Shown: positions 41,930 to 48,631 of the stretch, piece by piece
Layout: every line of letters begins with the position of its first letter
How positions within the stretch are numbered: the stretch's first letter is position 1
DNA from: CAYVTZ01 sp964454685
Lineage (GTDB): Bacteria > Bacillota > Clostridia > Christensenellales > Christensenellaceae
Reading direction: 5' to 3'
Length of the DNA stretch: 48,845 nt
NCBI GenBank assembly: GCA_964454685.1
Contig: CAYVTZ010000022.1
Coordinates: forward strand, 1 to 48,845
Notes under the pieces: generated by a model
Told to the model about the DNA's origin: nothing
Database searches by the model: none
Seen by the model: the letters and a program-made list of their open reading frames with translations, nothing else
Translations under genes and position numbers: made by a program

Positions 41930-42089
41930 GTTGGGTGATCACCTCCATTGAATTTAACAATATGCAGTTAGGCGATTGTGCTGTTCCTCCGCTGTTGCAT
42001 TTTTCGGGCGATTTCAAACAGCAAGCGATTACGCTCCGAAAAACAGTACATCATATATCTACGCAAAAAGCATATTATCTATCTGTGTA

Positions 42090-42137
42090 AATGTGATGCA
42101 GCGGCATGATACGATTGCATCACATTACAATGCAATC
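42090..42137 (-). promoter_or_regulatory. importer leader: two mutually exclusive hairpins
   Basis: In the leader of the minus-strand importer operon, AATGTGATGCA/TGCATCACATT (42090-42100 with 42116-42126, perfect 11 bp) competes with GATTGCA/TGCAATC (42113-42119 with 42131-42137, perfect 7 bp), because 42116-42119 belongs to both. Such layouts are seen in attenuators and riboswitches, but no known class is recognised. As DNA the same repeats could be operators. Confidence 0.45.
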
Positions 42138-42199
42138 AAATAGCCCACTGGTCATATATATTATTTGATTCATGATTCTAGGCAGAACGCAATCACTGT

Positions 42200-42213
42200 A
42201 TTAAACGTTTAAT
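42200..42213. promoter_or_regulatory. LacI-type operator palindrome
   Basis: A perfect 14-bp palindrome, ATTAAACGTTTAAT, has the central CG and AAACGTTT core typical of LacI/RbsR-family operators. It lies 20-33 bases downstream of the importer -10 box, so a bound repressor would block transcription of the importer. No LacI gene is in the window. Confidence 0.65.
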
Positions 42214-42232
42214 TGCGATGCGACAAGATGCA

Positions 42233-42241
42233 AGTATAACA
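42233..42241 (-). promoter_or_regulatory. extended -10 promoter of the importer operon
   Basis: On the minus strand TGTTATACT (42241-42233) is an extended -10 element. The -35 is weak. Transcription would start near 42226, giving a leader of nearly 300 bases before the ATPase gene. Confidence 0.6.
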
Positions 42242-42338
42242 CGAAATACAGAGTATTCCGCGCAAAATGATGTTCTCCTCCAGAATCCATTATCATACTA
42301 CACTAAAAAAAACGAGAAATCAAGAAAATTTAAAAATT

Positions 42339-42362
42339 AAACTTTCACAAAAGTGAAAGTTT
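42339..42362. promoter_or_regulatory. perfect 10-bp-arm inverted repeat in the divergent control region
   Basis: AAACTTTCAC and GTGAAAGTTT lie around AAAA, 37 bases upstream of the plus-strand -35 box and about 100 upstream of the importer -10. The place suits an activator or repressor site acting on both promoters. On the minus strand a T-rich tract follows, but no transcript is known to end here. Confidence 0.55.
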
Positions 42363-42398
42363 GGCGTGAACAAATTTTCAAACAGACGAAGTATGGTA

Positions 42399-42427
42399 TT
42401 GAATTTTCATTGAATTGGCGATATACT
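42399..42427 (+). promoter_or_regulatory. promoter of the first SDR gene
   Basis: TTGAAT (42399-42404), 17-base spacer and TATACT (42422-42427). Transcription from about 42434 would leave a leader of some 206 bases. Confidence 0.75.
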
Positions 42428-42466
42428 ATACCTAGATTTTCAAGAGTAAAACAAGGGAAAATTCGG

Positions 42467-42576
42467 CCAATCGCCGTGCGTGGCGATTTTGGCAACGGGC
42501 GGAGTGCTGTAAAGCGAAAACAGGGATGCCTGTGGGCATCCGAATTGTGCCGGATTACGCGTTGCGTGTGGATGCC
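42467..42576 (+). promoter_or_regulatory. structured 5' leader of the first SDR gene
   Basis: Hairpin A pairs AATCGCC (42469-42475) with GGCGATT (42482-42488), with flanking CC/GG. Hairpin B pairs GGATGCC (42524-42530) with GGCATCC (42535-42541). A second GGATGCC at 42570-42576 can replace the first, so the middle strand has two exact partners. The layout resembles a switch, but no known riboswitch core is seen. Confidence 0.45.
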
Positions 42577-42639
42577 GGAGGAGATCAGATCATCAATCAT
42601 ATCTAATTTCTTAATAATATTATTGAAGGAGAATGTATC

Positions 42640-43410
42640 ATGGGTGTATTAGACAAATTTAAACTGGATGGAAAAATCGCGGTTGTAACGGGCGCGGCAG
42701 CGGGCATTGGGAACGCGGTTTCGCAGGGCTTGCTGGAAGCCGGCGCAACGGTGGTTTATTCCGATTTGAAGCTGGAAGACGCACAGGCGGCGGCGGAAAA
42801 AGGCGCGCAGATTACCGGAGGAACGGCAATCGGCCTGAAATGCGCGGTGGATCAGCCGGATGAAGTAGAAGCGATGTTCAAAGAGATCGTGGATCGCTTT
42901 GGCAAAGTGGATATCCTGTACAACAATGCAGGGATTGCAAACGGCGCTGACTTTCTGGTGAACCTGACGCCGGAGTTTATTGCAAAGCATGTGGACGTGA
43001 ACGTGAACGGTACCATTTACTGCTCGCGCGAGGCGGCGAAATATATGACCAAGCAGAAGAGCGGGTCTATCATCAACGTGGCATCCATGTCTGCGCATAT
43101 TTATAATGTGCCGCAGCGTGCGACCTATTATGCGGCGACCAAAGGCGCGATCATTTCCTTTACACGTGCACTGGGCTGCGAACTGGCTCCGGACGGCGTG
43201 CGCGTCAACTGCGTCAGCCCCGGATATCACATGACGGAACTGAATCTGAAATGGAAAGAGATGCATCCCATTTGGCTGGAACGCATCCCGATGGGACGCT
43301 TTGCAGAGCCGTACGAGCTGGCGGGCACCATCGTATACCTTGCGAGCGACGCATCCTCCTATGTGACGGGCGCGGAGATTATCTGCGATGGCGGGTATGT
43401 GCTTTATTAA
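42640..43410 (+). CDS. SDR-family NAD(P)-dependent dehydrogenase, copy 1
   Basis: The 256-residue classical short-chain dehydrogenase has the nucleotide site TGAAAGIG (18-25), NNAG near 93, the catalytic Ser in NVASMSA and the YYAATKG motif with Tyr and Lys, and the C-terminal CDGGY. Asp at the end of strand 2 (YSDLK) favours NAD over NADP. It is about 82% identical to the gene at 43653. Differences cluster at residues 54-70, 98-116 and 206-214, the last being the substrate loop. Sugar or polyol oxidation is likely from context. AAGGAG precedes the ATG. Confidence 0.93.
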   Translation: MGVLDKFKLDGKIAVVTGAAAGIGNAVSQGLLEAGATVVYSDLKLEDAQAAAEKGAQITGGTAIGLKCAVDQPDEVEAMFKEIVDRFGKVDILYNNAGIANGADFLVNLTPEFIAKHVDVNVNGTIYCSREAAKYMTKQKSGSIINVASMSAHIYNVPQRATYYAATKGAIISFTRALGCELAPDGVRVNCVSPGYHMTELNLKWKEMHPIWLERIPMGRFAEPYELAGTIVYLASDASSYVTGAEIICDGGYVLY

Positions 43411-43428
43411 TCGACTGCCTTGAGCAAA

Positions 43429-43467
43429 AGACCGTTGGTGCAGTTCAGATGCCGACGGTCTTTTTTT
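43429..43467 (+). terminator. terminator of SDR copy 1
   Basis: AGACCGTTGG (43429-43438) pairs with CCGACGGTCT (43452-43461, one T·G), followed by T to 43467. The two SDR genes are thus separate transcription units. Confidence 0.9.
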
Positions 43468-43501
43468 ACGGATTCGCTGTTGCTGCGTAAGGCGGTGAAT
43501 G

Positions 43502-43593
43502 AGTTAATTTTCAGTTAATTTCGAAAATAAGTGAACAAATGATCAGTAAATCGGGTGTGCATCCTTGTAACGCGCTGCGCAGAGTGTTATATT
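43502..43593 (+). promoter_or_regulatory. promoter of SDR copy 2 with upstream direct repeats
   Basis: TTGTAA (43565-43570), 17-base spacer and TATATT (43588-43593) with extended TGT. Upstream lie two AGTTAATTT repeats (43502-43510, 43513-43521) exactly 11 bases, one helical turn, apart: a candidate activator site. Confidence 0.65.
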
Positions 43594-43652
43594 TAAGCTA
43601 CATATCTTACAAATCAATGGGTTTTTCACAAAAAAATTGAAGGAGATCGAAT

Positions 43653-44423
43653 ATGGGTGTATTAGACAAATTCAAGTTGGATGGCAAAATTGCTGTGGTA
43701 ACGGGCGCTGCGGCGGGCATCGGCAAAGCGGTTTCGCAGGGCTTGCTGGAGGCGGGCGCGACCGTTGTGTATACCGACCTGAAGCTGGAAGCGGCGCAGG
43801 CGGCTGCGGAAGAGGGAATGAAGGAGACCGGCAAAGAGGCGTATGCGCTTTCCTGTGCGGTGCACAAGCCCGAAGAAGTGGAAGCGATGTTCAAAGCCGT
43901 AGTAGACAAATATGGCAAAGTGGACATTTTATACAACAATGCCGGAATTGCTTCTATTGAAGGGAAATTGGTTGATCTGGATCCGAAGGACATTGCGTTT
44001 CAGGTGGATGTAAACACAAATGGCACCATTTACTGTTCACGCGAGGCGGCGAAATACATGACAGAGCAGAAGAGCGGCTGCATCATCAATGTGGCATCTA
44101 TGTCTGCGCATATTTATAATGTGCCGCAGCGGGCAACCTATTACGCCGCGACCAAGGGAGCGATCATCTCCTTCACGCGCGCGCTGGGCTGCGAGCTGGC
44201 GCCGTATGGCGTGAGGGTGAACTGCGTCAGCCCCGGATATCATATGACGGAGATGGCAAAGCAATGGACGGACATGCATCCCATCTGGTTGCCGCGCATT
44301 CCCATGGGGCGGTTTGCCAATCCCTATGAAATGGCGGGCACCATCGTCTATTTGGCAAGCGATGCGTCGTCTTACGTGACGGGTGCGGAGATCGTTTGCG
44401 ACGGCGGGTATACATTGTATTAA
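43653..44423 (+). CDS. SDR-family NAD(P)-dependent dehydrogenase, copy 2
   Basis: The 256-residue protein keeps all catalytic and cofactor motifs of copy 1 (TGAAAGIG, NNAG, NVASMSA, YYAATKG) and the YTDLK strand end that favours NAD. It is of the same length with no gaps against copy 1. The substrate loop differs (MAKQWTDMHPIWLPR against LNLKWKEMHPIWLER) as does the 98-116 segment, so the two copies probably differ in substrate or direction. GGAGATCG precedes the ATG. It has its own promoter, unlike the leader of copy 1. Confidence 0.93.
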   Translation: MGVLDKFKLDGKIAVVTGAAAGIGKAVSQGLLEAGATVVYTDLKLEAAQAAAEEGMKETGKEAYALSCAVHKPEEVEAMFKAVVDKYGKVDILYNNAGIASIEGKLVDLDPKDIAFQVDVNTNGTIYCSREAAKYMTEQKSGCIINVASMSAHIYNVPQRATYYAATKGAIISFTRALGCELAPYGVRVNCVSPGYHMTEMAKQWTDMHPIWLPRIPMGRFANPYEMAGTIVYLASDASSYVTGAEIVCDGGYTLY

Positions 44424-44506
44424 TACCGGTTTTTTGGTTTTGTGAAAGAGGCTGCTTTGCAGGAAATGCGGGGTGGCCTTTTTTGATACCCTGTGCTGCG
44501 CGCTCC

Positions 44507-44535
44507 TTGACAGTATTCGCGGAAATCAGTATAAT
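44507..44535 (+). promoter_or_regulatory. perfect sigma-A promoter of the Gfo/Idh-isomerase-AKR operon
   Basis: TTGACA (44507-44512), 17-base spacer and TATAAT (44530-44535), both consensus. The leader is about 104 bases. It is one of the strongest promoters in the window. Confidence 0.88.
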
Positions 44536-44644
44536 GAAAGAAGTGTTAAATTGCCGTGAAATGCGATGGGAAAGCGGATTTGCGGCACTATCAATCCAAC
44601 AACATTCCAACGGTTTTAAAGATAGCAGCAAACGGAGGTAGAAT

Positions 44645-45745
44645 ATGAGCGAGATTAGAGTTGCAGTCGTGGGGCTGGGCTTTGGCGCGGAATTTATTCC
44701 CATTTATCAGAAGGTGCAGGGTGCGCAGTGCGTTGCCATTTGCCGCAGAAATGTGGAAGAATTGAACAAGGTAGGGGAGTTGTTTGGCATCGAAAAGCGA
44801 TACACGCGCTTTGAAGATGTGCTGGCGGACCCGGAAATCGACGCGGTGCACATTAATTCGCCCATTGCGGATCACGCGCCCATGAGCATTGCGGCGCTGA
44901 AAGCAGGCAAACACGTTGCTTGCACCGTTCCTATGGCGATCACCGTGGAAGAGTGCAAAGAAATTGCGCGTCTGGAACGGGAGACGGGCAAAGTGTATAT
45001 GATGATGGAGACCGCGGTGTATACACGCGAGTTTTTGTATGCGCGTAGCCTTTATGAAAAAGGCGAAATCGGAGAGATTCAGTTTCTGCGCGGATCGCAT
45101 CAGCAGAACATGAGCCTGCCGGGGTGGCCGTCCTACTGGTATGGATTCCCGCCGATGTACTATGCGACGCACGCCTTATCGCCGTTGTCTATGATACTCG
45201 GCAAACAATTTGAGACGGTGCGCTGCATTGGATCCGGCATCATTGAGCAGGAATACATCGCAAAATATGACTCGCCTTTTGCGGTGGAAACGGCGCAGTA
45301 CACCTTTGCGCACAGCAATGTGACTTGTGAGGCGACGCGTTCGTTGTTTAACACGATTCGCCAATACCGCGAGAGCTTTGACGTGTATGGAACCAAGATG
45401 TCCTTTGAGTGGGAGCAAATTGCGGGAGAGGATCCTGTGATTCACACAGGTTTCGAGGATGCCAAGCGCGTATCGGTACCGGATACGGATTTCATGCTGC
45501 CGCCGGAGATTGCCGGATTTGCGCTGAAAAATCGTATTGTGGATGATCAGCATGTGTCCTTCATTCAAGGAGATGGGCACGGAGGATCGCATCCGCACCT
45601 GGTGCATGAGTTTTTGAGTGCCATTCGTGAGGGCAGAACGGCTCAGGTGGGCGCGGCGCTTTCTGCAAACTGGACGTGTGCGGGGATTTTAGCGCACAGC
45701 TCGGCAAAGCAGGGAGGAAAGGTGCTGGAAGTGCCAACATTTTAA
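44645..45745 (+). CDS. Gfo/Idh/MocA-family oxidoreductase with altered EKP motif
   Basis: The 366-residue protein has the Rossmann NAD(P) site VVGLGFGAEFI (8-18) and the HVNSP-like HINSPIADHAP, then the place of the usual EKP motif reads TVP (94-96), so the Lys near the active site is missing. The C-terminal substrate domain has YWYGFPPMYYATHALSP with a conserved His region and a final catalytic-type segment HPHLVHEFL. Relatives oxidise or reduce sugars, inositols and amino-sugars. ACGGAGGTAG precedes the ATG. It starts a three-gene group with the isomerase-like and AKR genes, all closely spaced. Confidence 0.88.
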   Translation: MSEIRVAVVGLGFGAEFIPIYQKVQGAQCVAICRRNVEELNKVGELFGIEKRYTRFEDVLADPEIDAVHINSPIADHAPMSIAALKAGKHVACTVPMAITVEECKEIARLERETGKVYMMMETAVYTREFLYARSLYEKGEIGEIQFLRGSHQQNMSLPGWPSYWYGFPPMYYATHALSPLSMILGKQFETVRCIGSGIIEQEYIAKYDSPFAVETAQYTFAHSNVTCEATRSLFNTIRQYRESFDVYGTKMSFEWEQIAGEDPVIHTGFEDAKRVSVPDTDFMLPPEIAGFALKNRIVDDQHVSFIQGDGHGGSHPHLVHEFLSAIREGRTAQVGAALSANWTCAGILAHSSAKQGGKVLEVPTF

Positions 45746-45794
45746 ATATCTGTAAGAATGAGTAAAATTACTAATAATAAGGAAGTAAAAAAAT

Positions 45795-47222
45795 ATGAAA
45801 CAACTGGTAATTGGCGTTGCGGGAACGCGGCGCGACGTATTTGACGCAAATGAGGCGAAGCGCTTCAAGGACTTGACACTGCAAAAGGTGCGCGGCTTTG
45901 AGGGTGTGACGGTTGTGGACATTGAGGACATCAATGCGGAAGGGCTGCTGTTTGACGATCACGATCTGCAAAAGGTGATTGACAAGTTTGTGGCTGCCAA
46001 GGTGGACGGCGTATTCTTCCCGCATGGGAATTTTGGTACGGAATATCTGGTGGCGCAGGTGGCAAAGGCGGTGGGCAAGCCTACCTTGATTTGGGGGCCG
46101 CGCGACGATGCGCCAGGTGAAGGCGGGCTGAGATCGCGCGATTCGCAATGCGGGTTGTTTGCTTCGGGAAAGGTGCTGCGCCGCTTTGGAGTGCCCTTTA
46201 CCTATCTGACCAACTGCAAGCTGACAGACCCGGAGTTTGACAAGGGATTTGAGCTGTTTTTGGGAGTATGCGGCGTGGTGAACGCATTCCGCAACATTAA
46301 AATTTTGCAGATTGCGCCCCGTCCGGCGGCGTTTTGGACGATGATGGTCAACGAGGGAGAGCTGCTGGAGCGCTTTGGCATTCAGGTGCACCCCATCACG
46401 TTGACAGATTTGATTTTGGGCATGGACAAGATCATCGAGGAGAATGCGGCGGACTATCAGGCTGCGGTGGCGCAGGTTTCTCAGATCAACTGCGACATGC
46501 TGCAAGGCACGGACGGTGTGCAAAAAATTGCGGCGATGAAAGTATACATTCAGCGGACGGCACGCGAATACGACTGCAATGCGGCCTGCATCCAGTGCTG
46601 GAATGCATTGCAGGATGCGATTTCGTTGATGCCATGTGTGGCGAACGGATTTTTGACGCAGGAGGGATTGCCGACCATGTGCGAAACGGATATCCACGGG
46701 GCGGTCTCCTCTGTGATGCTGTATGAGGCGGTGCGGCGGCAAAGTCCCATCTTCTTCGCGGACTTGACGGTGCGCCATCCCGAAAACGACAATGCGGAAT
46801 TGCTCTGGCACTGCGGTAACTTCCCGTATGAACTGGCGAAAGACCCCGCGCAGGCGAAGGTAGGCTGCCAGTTTATCTTGAAAAACCAACCGCCGGGCAT
46901 TGGCAACTGGGAGGTCAAGGGGGGCGACATCACGGTATGCCGCTTTGATGGCGACAACGGAGAATATAAGCTGCTGATGGGTCAGGGCAAGGCGGTGGAT
47001 GGGCCTATGACCAGCGGCACGTACGTCTGGTTTGAAGTGCCGGACTGGAAAAAGTGGGAATACCAGCTTGTGACGGGGCCGTATGTGCATCACTGTGCGG
47101 CGGCGCATGGCAAGGTGTCCGCTATTTTGTACGAAGCGTGCAAGTACATTCCCGGTTTGGAGCCGGATCCGGCGCAGCCAACGAAGGAAGAGATTGAGTA
47201 TGAGCTCATACATTTACAATAA
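45795..47222 (+). CDS. L-fucose/L-arabinose isomerase-like protein
   Basis: The 475-residue protein resembles the fucose/arabinose isomerase superfamily (COG2407-type) through VDGVFFPHGNFGTEYLVA, the Rossmann-like first domain and the C-terminal AAHGKVSAILYEACKY segment. It also has CNAACIQCWNALQ and the central TMCETDIHGAVSS block with possible metal ligands (Cys/Glu/Asp/His). The members of this group often lack a proven substrate. It is 49 bases after the Gfo/Idh gene and 18 before the AKR start, so all three are likely co-transcribed. An aldose-ketose isomerisation step is the natural guess. Confidence 0.83.
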   Translation: MKQLVIGVAGTRRDVFDANEAKRFKDLTLQKVRGFEGVTVVDIEDINAEGLLFDDHDLQKVIDKFVAAKVDGVFFPHGNFGTEYLVAQVAKAVGKPTLIWGPRDDAPGEGGLRSRDSQCGLFASGKVLRRFGVPFTYLTNCKLTDPEFDKGFELFLGVCGVVNAFRNIKILQIAPRPAAFWTMMVNEGELLERFGIQVHPITLTDLILGMDKIIEENAADYQAAVAQVSQINCDMLQGTDGVQKIAAMKVYIQRTAREYDCNAACIQCWNALQDAISLMPCVANGFLTQEGLPTMCETDIHGAVSSVMLYEAVRRQSPIFFADLTVRHPENDNAELLWHCGNFPYELAKDPAQAKVGCQFILKNQPPGIGNWEVKGGDITVCRFDGDNGEYKLLMGQGKAVDGPMTSGTYVWFEVPDWKKWEYQLVTGPYVHHCAAAHGKVSAILYEACKYIPGLEPDPAQPTKEEIEYELIHLQ

Positions 47223-47240
47223 TTGATGGAGGTAAAGCAA

Positions 47241-48095
47241 ATGATGAAAAGTTTGACAGACACATTCAAGCTGGCGAACGGGGTGGAAATTCCTTGCGTG
47301 GGATTTGGCACGTGGCAGACACCGGACGGCGAAACGGCGGTGAATGCTGTAAAATGCGCATTGCAATCGGGATATCGGCATGTGGACACTGCGGCGGTGT
47401 ATGGCAACGAGGTCAGCGTCGGCGAGGGCATCGCACAGTCGGGTGTGAAGCGTGAGGAACTCTTTGTGACGAGCAAAGTCTGGAACGATTTTCGCGGATA
47501 TGAAACGACGCTGCAAGCATTCCAAAAGACACTGGACGATTTGAAGCTGGATTATTTGGACTTGTATTTGATTCACTGGCCGGCAAATGCCAAGCAGTTT
47601 TCCAACTGGAAAGAGCTGAACATACAGACATGGAAGGCAATGGAAGAATTGTACAAGGCAGGCAAGATCAAAGCGATCGGGCTGAGCAATTTCTGGACGA
47701 ATCATTTGGATGCGCTGCTGGGAAACGTTGAGATCAAGCCGATGGTCAACCAGATTGAATATCATCCCGGCATGATGCAGCCGGAAGTGGTGGATTATTG
47801 CAACAAGCAGGGGATGCTGGTGCAGGCGTGGAGCCCTCTGGGAACAGGGCGGATGCTGACCAATGAAACGCTGATGGGCATTGCCGCGAAATACAACAAG
47901 TCGGTGGCGCAGCTTTGCGTGCGCTGGGTGCTGCAAAACGGGGTTCTGCCGCTGCCCAAGTCTATCACGCCCGCGCGCATTGTCGAGAACACCAAAGTGT
48001 TTGATTTTGAGATCGATGCACAGGATATGCAGATCATCAATGCAATGGAATACTGCGGTGGATCGGGACATAATCCCGATGAGGTGGATTTTTAA
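47241..48095 (+). CDS. aldo/keto reductase
   Basis: The 284-residue AKR has the catalytic tetrad in place: Asp and Tyr in GYRHVDTAAVYGNE, Lys in FVTSKVWN and His in YLIHWPANA. The NADPH-binding LPLPKSITPARIVEN segment, with Lys and Arg that hold the 2'-phosphate, is complete. Enzymes of this AKR5-like type reduce sugar aldehydes and ketones. ATG 47241 follows GGAGG (47228-47232) by 8 bases; an in-frame TTG at 47223 is not used. The repeat at 48096 begins at the base after its stop codon. Confidence 0.93.
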   Translation: MMKSLTDTFKLANGVEIPCVGFGTWQTPDGETAVNAVKCALQSGYRHVDTAAVYGNEVSVGEGIAQSGVKREELFVTSKVWNDFRGYETTLQAFQKTLDDLKLDYLDLYLIHWPANAKQFSNWKELNIQTWKAMEELYKAGKIKAIGLSNFWTNHLDALLGNVEIKPMVNQIEYHPGMMQPEVVDYCNKQGMLVQAWSPLGTGRMLTNETLMGIAAKYNKSVAQLCVRWVLQNGVLPLPKSITPARIVENTKVFDFEIDAQDMQIINAMEYCGGSGHNPDEVDF

Positions 48096-48253
48096 GGCAA
48101 CACCGTGCAAATAAGAGTAGGCGGAACCACGATGATATTTTGTGCAAAGCAAGGATAAAAGCACAAAAATAGCAGAGCTGTTTCGAGCATTTTAGACGCG
48201 GCATTGGCAAAAAAGCGCATGATTACGGCTTGTTCGAATTGTGCGGTGCTGCC
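48096..48253. repeat. dispersed intergenic repeat, copy 2
   Basis: This 158-bp stretch matches copy 1 (23045-23171) at both ends: ACCGTGCAAATAAGAGTAGG on the left and TGTTCGAATTGTGCGGTGCT on the right. Terminal inverted repeats of about 16 bases are clearer here: GGCAACACCGTGCAAAT against the complement of ATTGTGCGGTGCTGCC. It abuts the AKR stop codon exactly. The interior is longer than in copy 1 and shows little likeness to it. No terminator other than its own folded ends is seen for the AKR operon. Confidence 0.75.
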
Positions 48254-48295
48254 TTAAGCCGCGATAGCAGTTAAGTTTTCCATAGAATACGAATG

Positions 48296-48524
48296 ACGCG
48301 CCCATGCTTTGTGGGCGCGTTTGCGCATCAAAAAAGTCCTTTTTCTGTGCAGGCCGGCAAGAAATGCCGAGACGGGCGGGCATCGTAGCTAACGTCGCTG
48401 ATGGGCGTTTATGGACAGCATAAACGCGCCCGTGTTGCACGGACGCGCTACTGCTTTTCCCCAAACCCCGACGGATTTTCAGCCGTCTGATATTTTCTTC
48501 AACGTTAGATAAGCATTTTGCCTC
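48296..48524 (-). ncRNA. candidate structured RNA (hairpin-rich, minus strand)
   Basis: Four stems lie here: ACGCGCCCA/TGGGCGCGT (48296-48304 with 48312-48320), GCGTTTAT/ATAAACGC (48405-48412 with 48420-48427), a 10-bp stem CGCGCCCGTG/CACGGACGCG (48425-48434 with 48438-48447) and GACGG/CCGTC (48470-48474 with 48483-48487). In the 10-bp stem one pair is C·A on the plus strand but U·G on the minus, which favours a minus-strand RNA. An extended -10, TGATATACT (48539-48531, minus), would start it near 48524. There is no coding frame and no match to a known RNA class. It could instead be the 3' region of the partial gene upstream. Confidence 0.4.
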
Positions 48525-48631
48525 AAGAAAAGTATATCATACGGGGGTGTCGGATTTGGTCAATGTGCAAAAAAAAGTTGAGAAGGCGGGTACAGTATGG
48601 TGATTCTGTTTTGCCTTGTGGTTTAATTTGA

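Noticed and set aside
44440..44485. Terminator after SDR copy 2
   Set aside because: AGGC and GGCCT flank the T-run but the stem between them does not pair well enough.
48220..48240. TTCGAA-type string resembling a tRNA T-loop
   Set aside because: It belongs to the right end of repeat copy 2; no acceptor or anticodon stem can be drawn.
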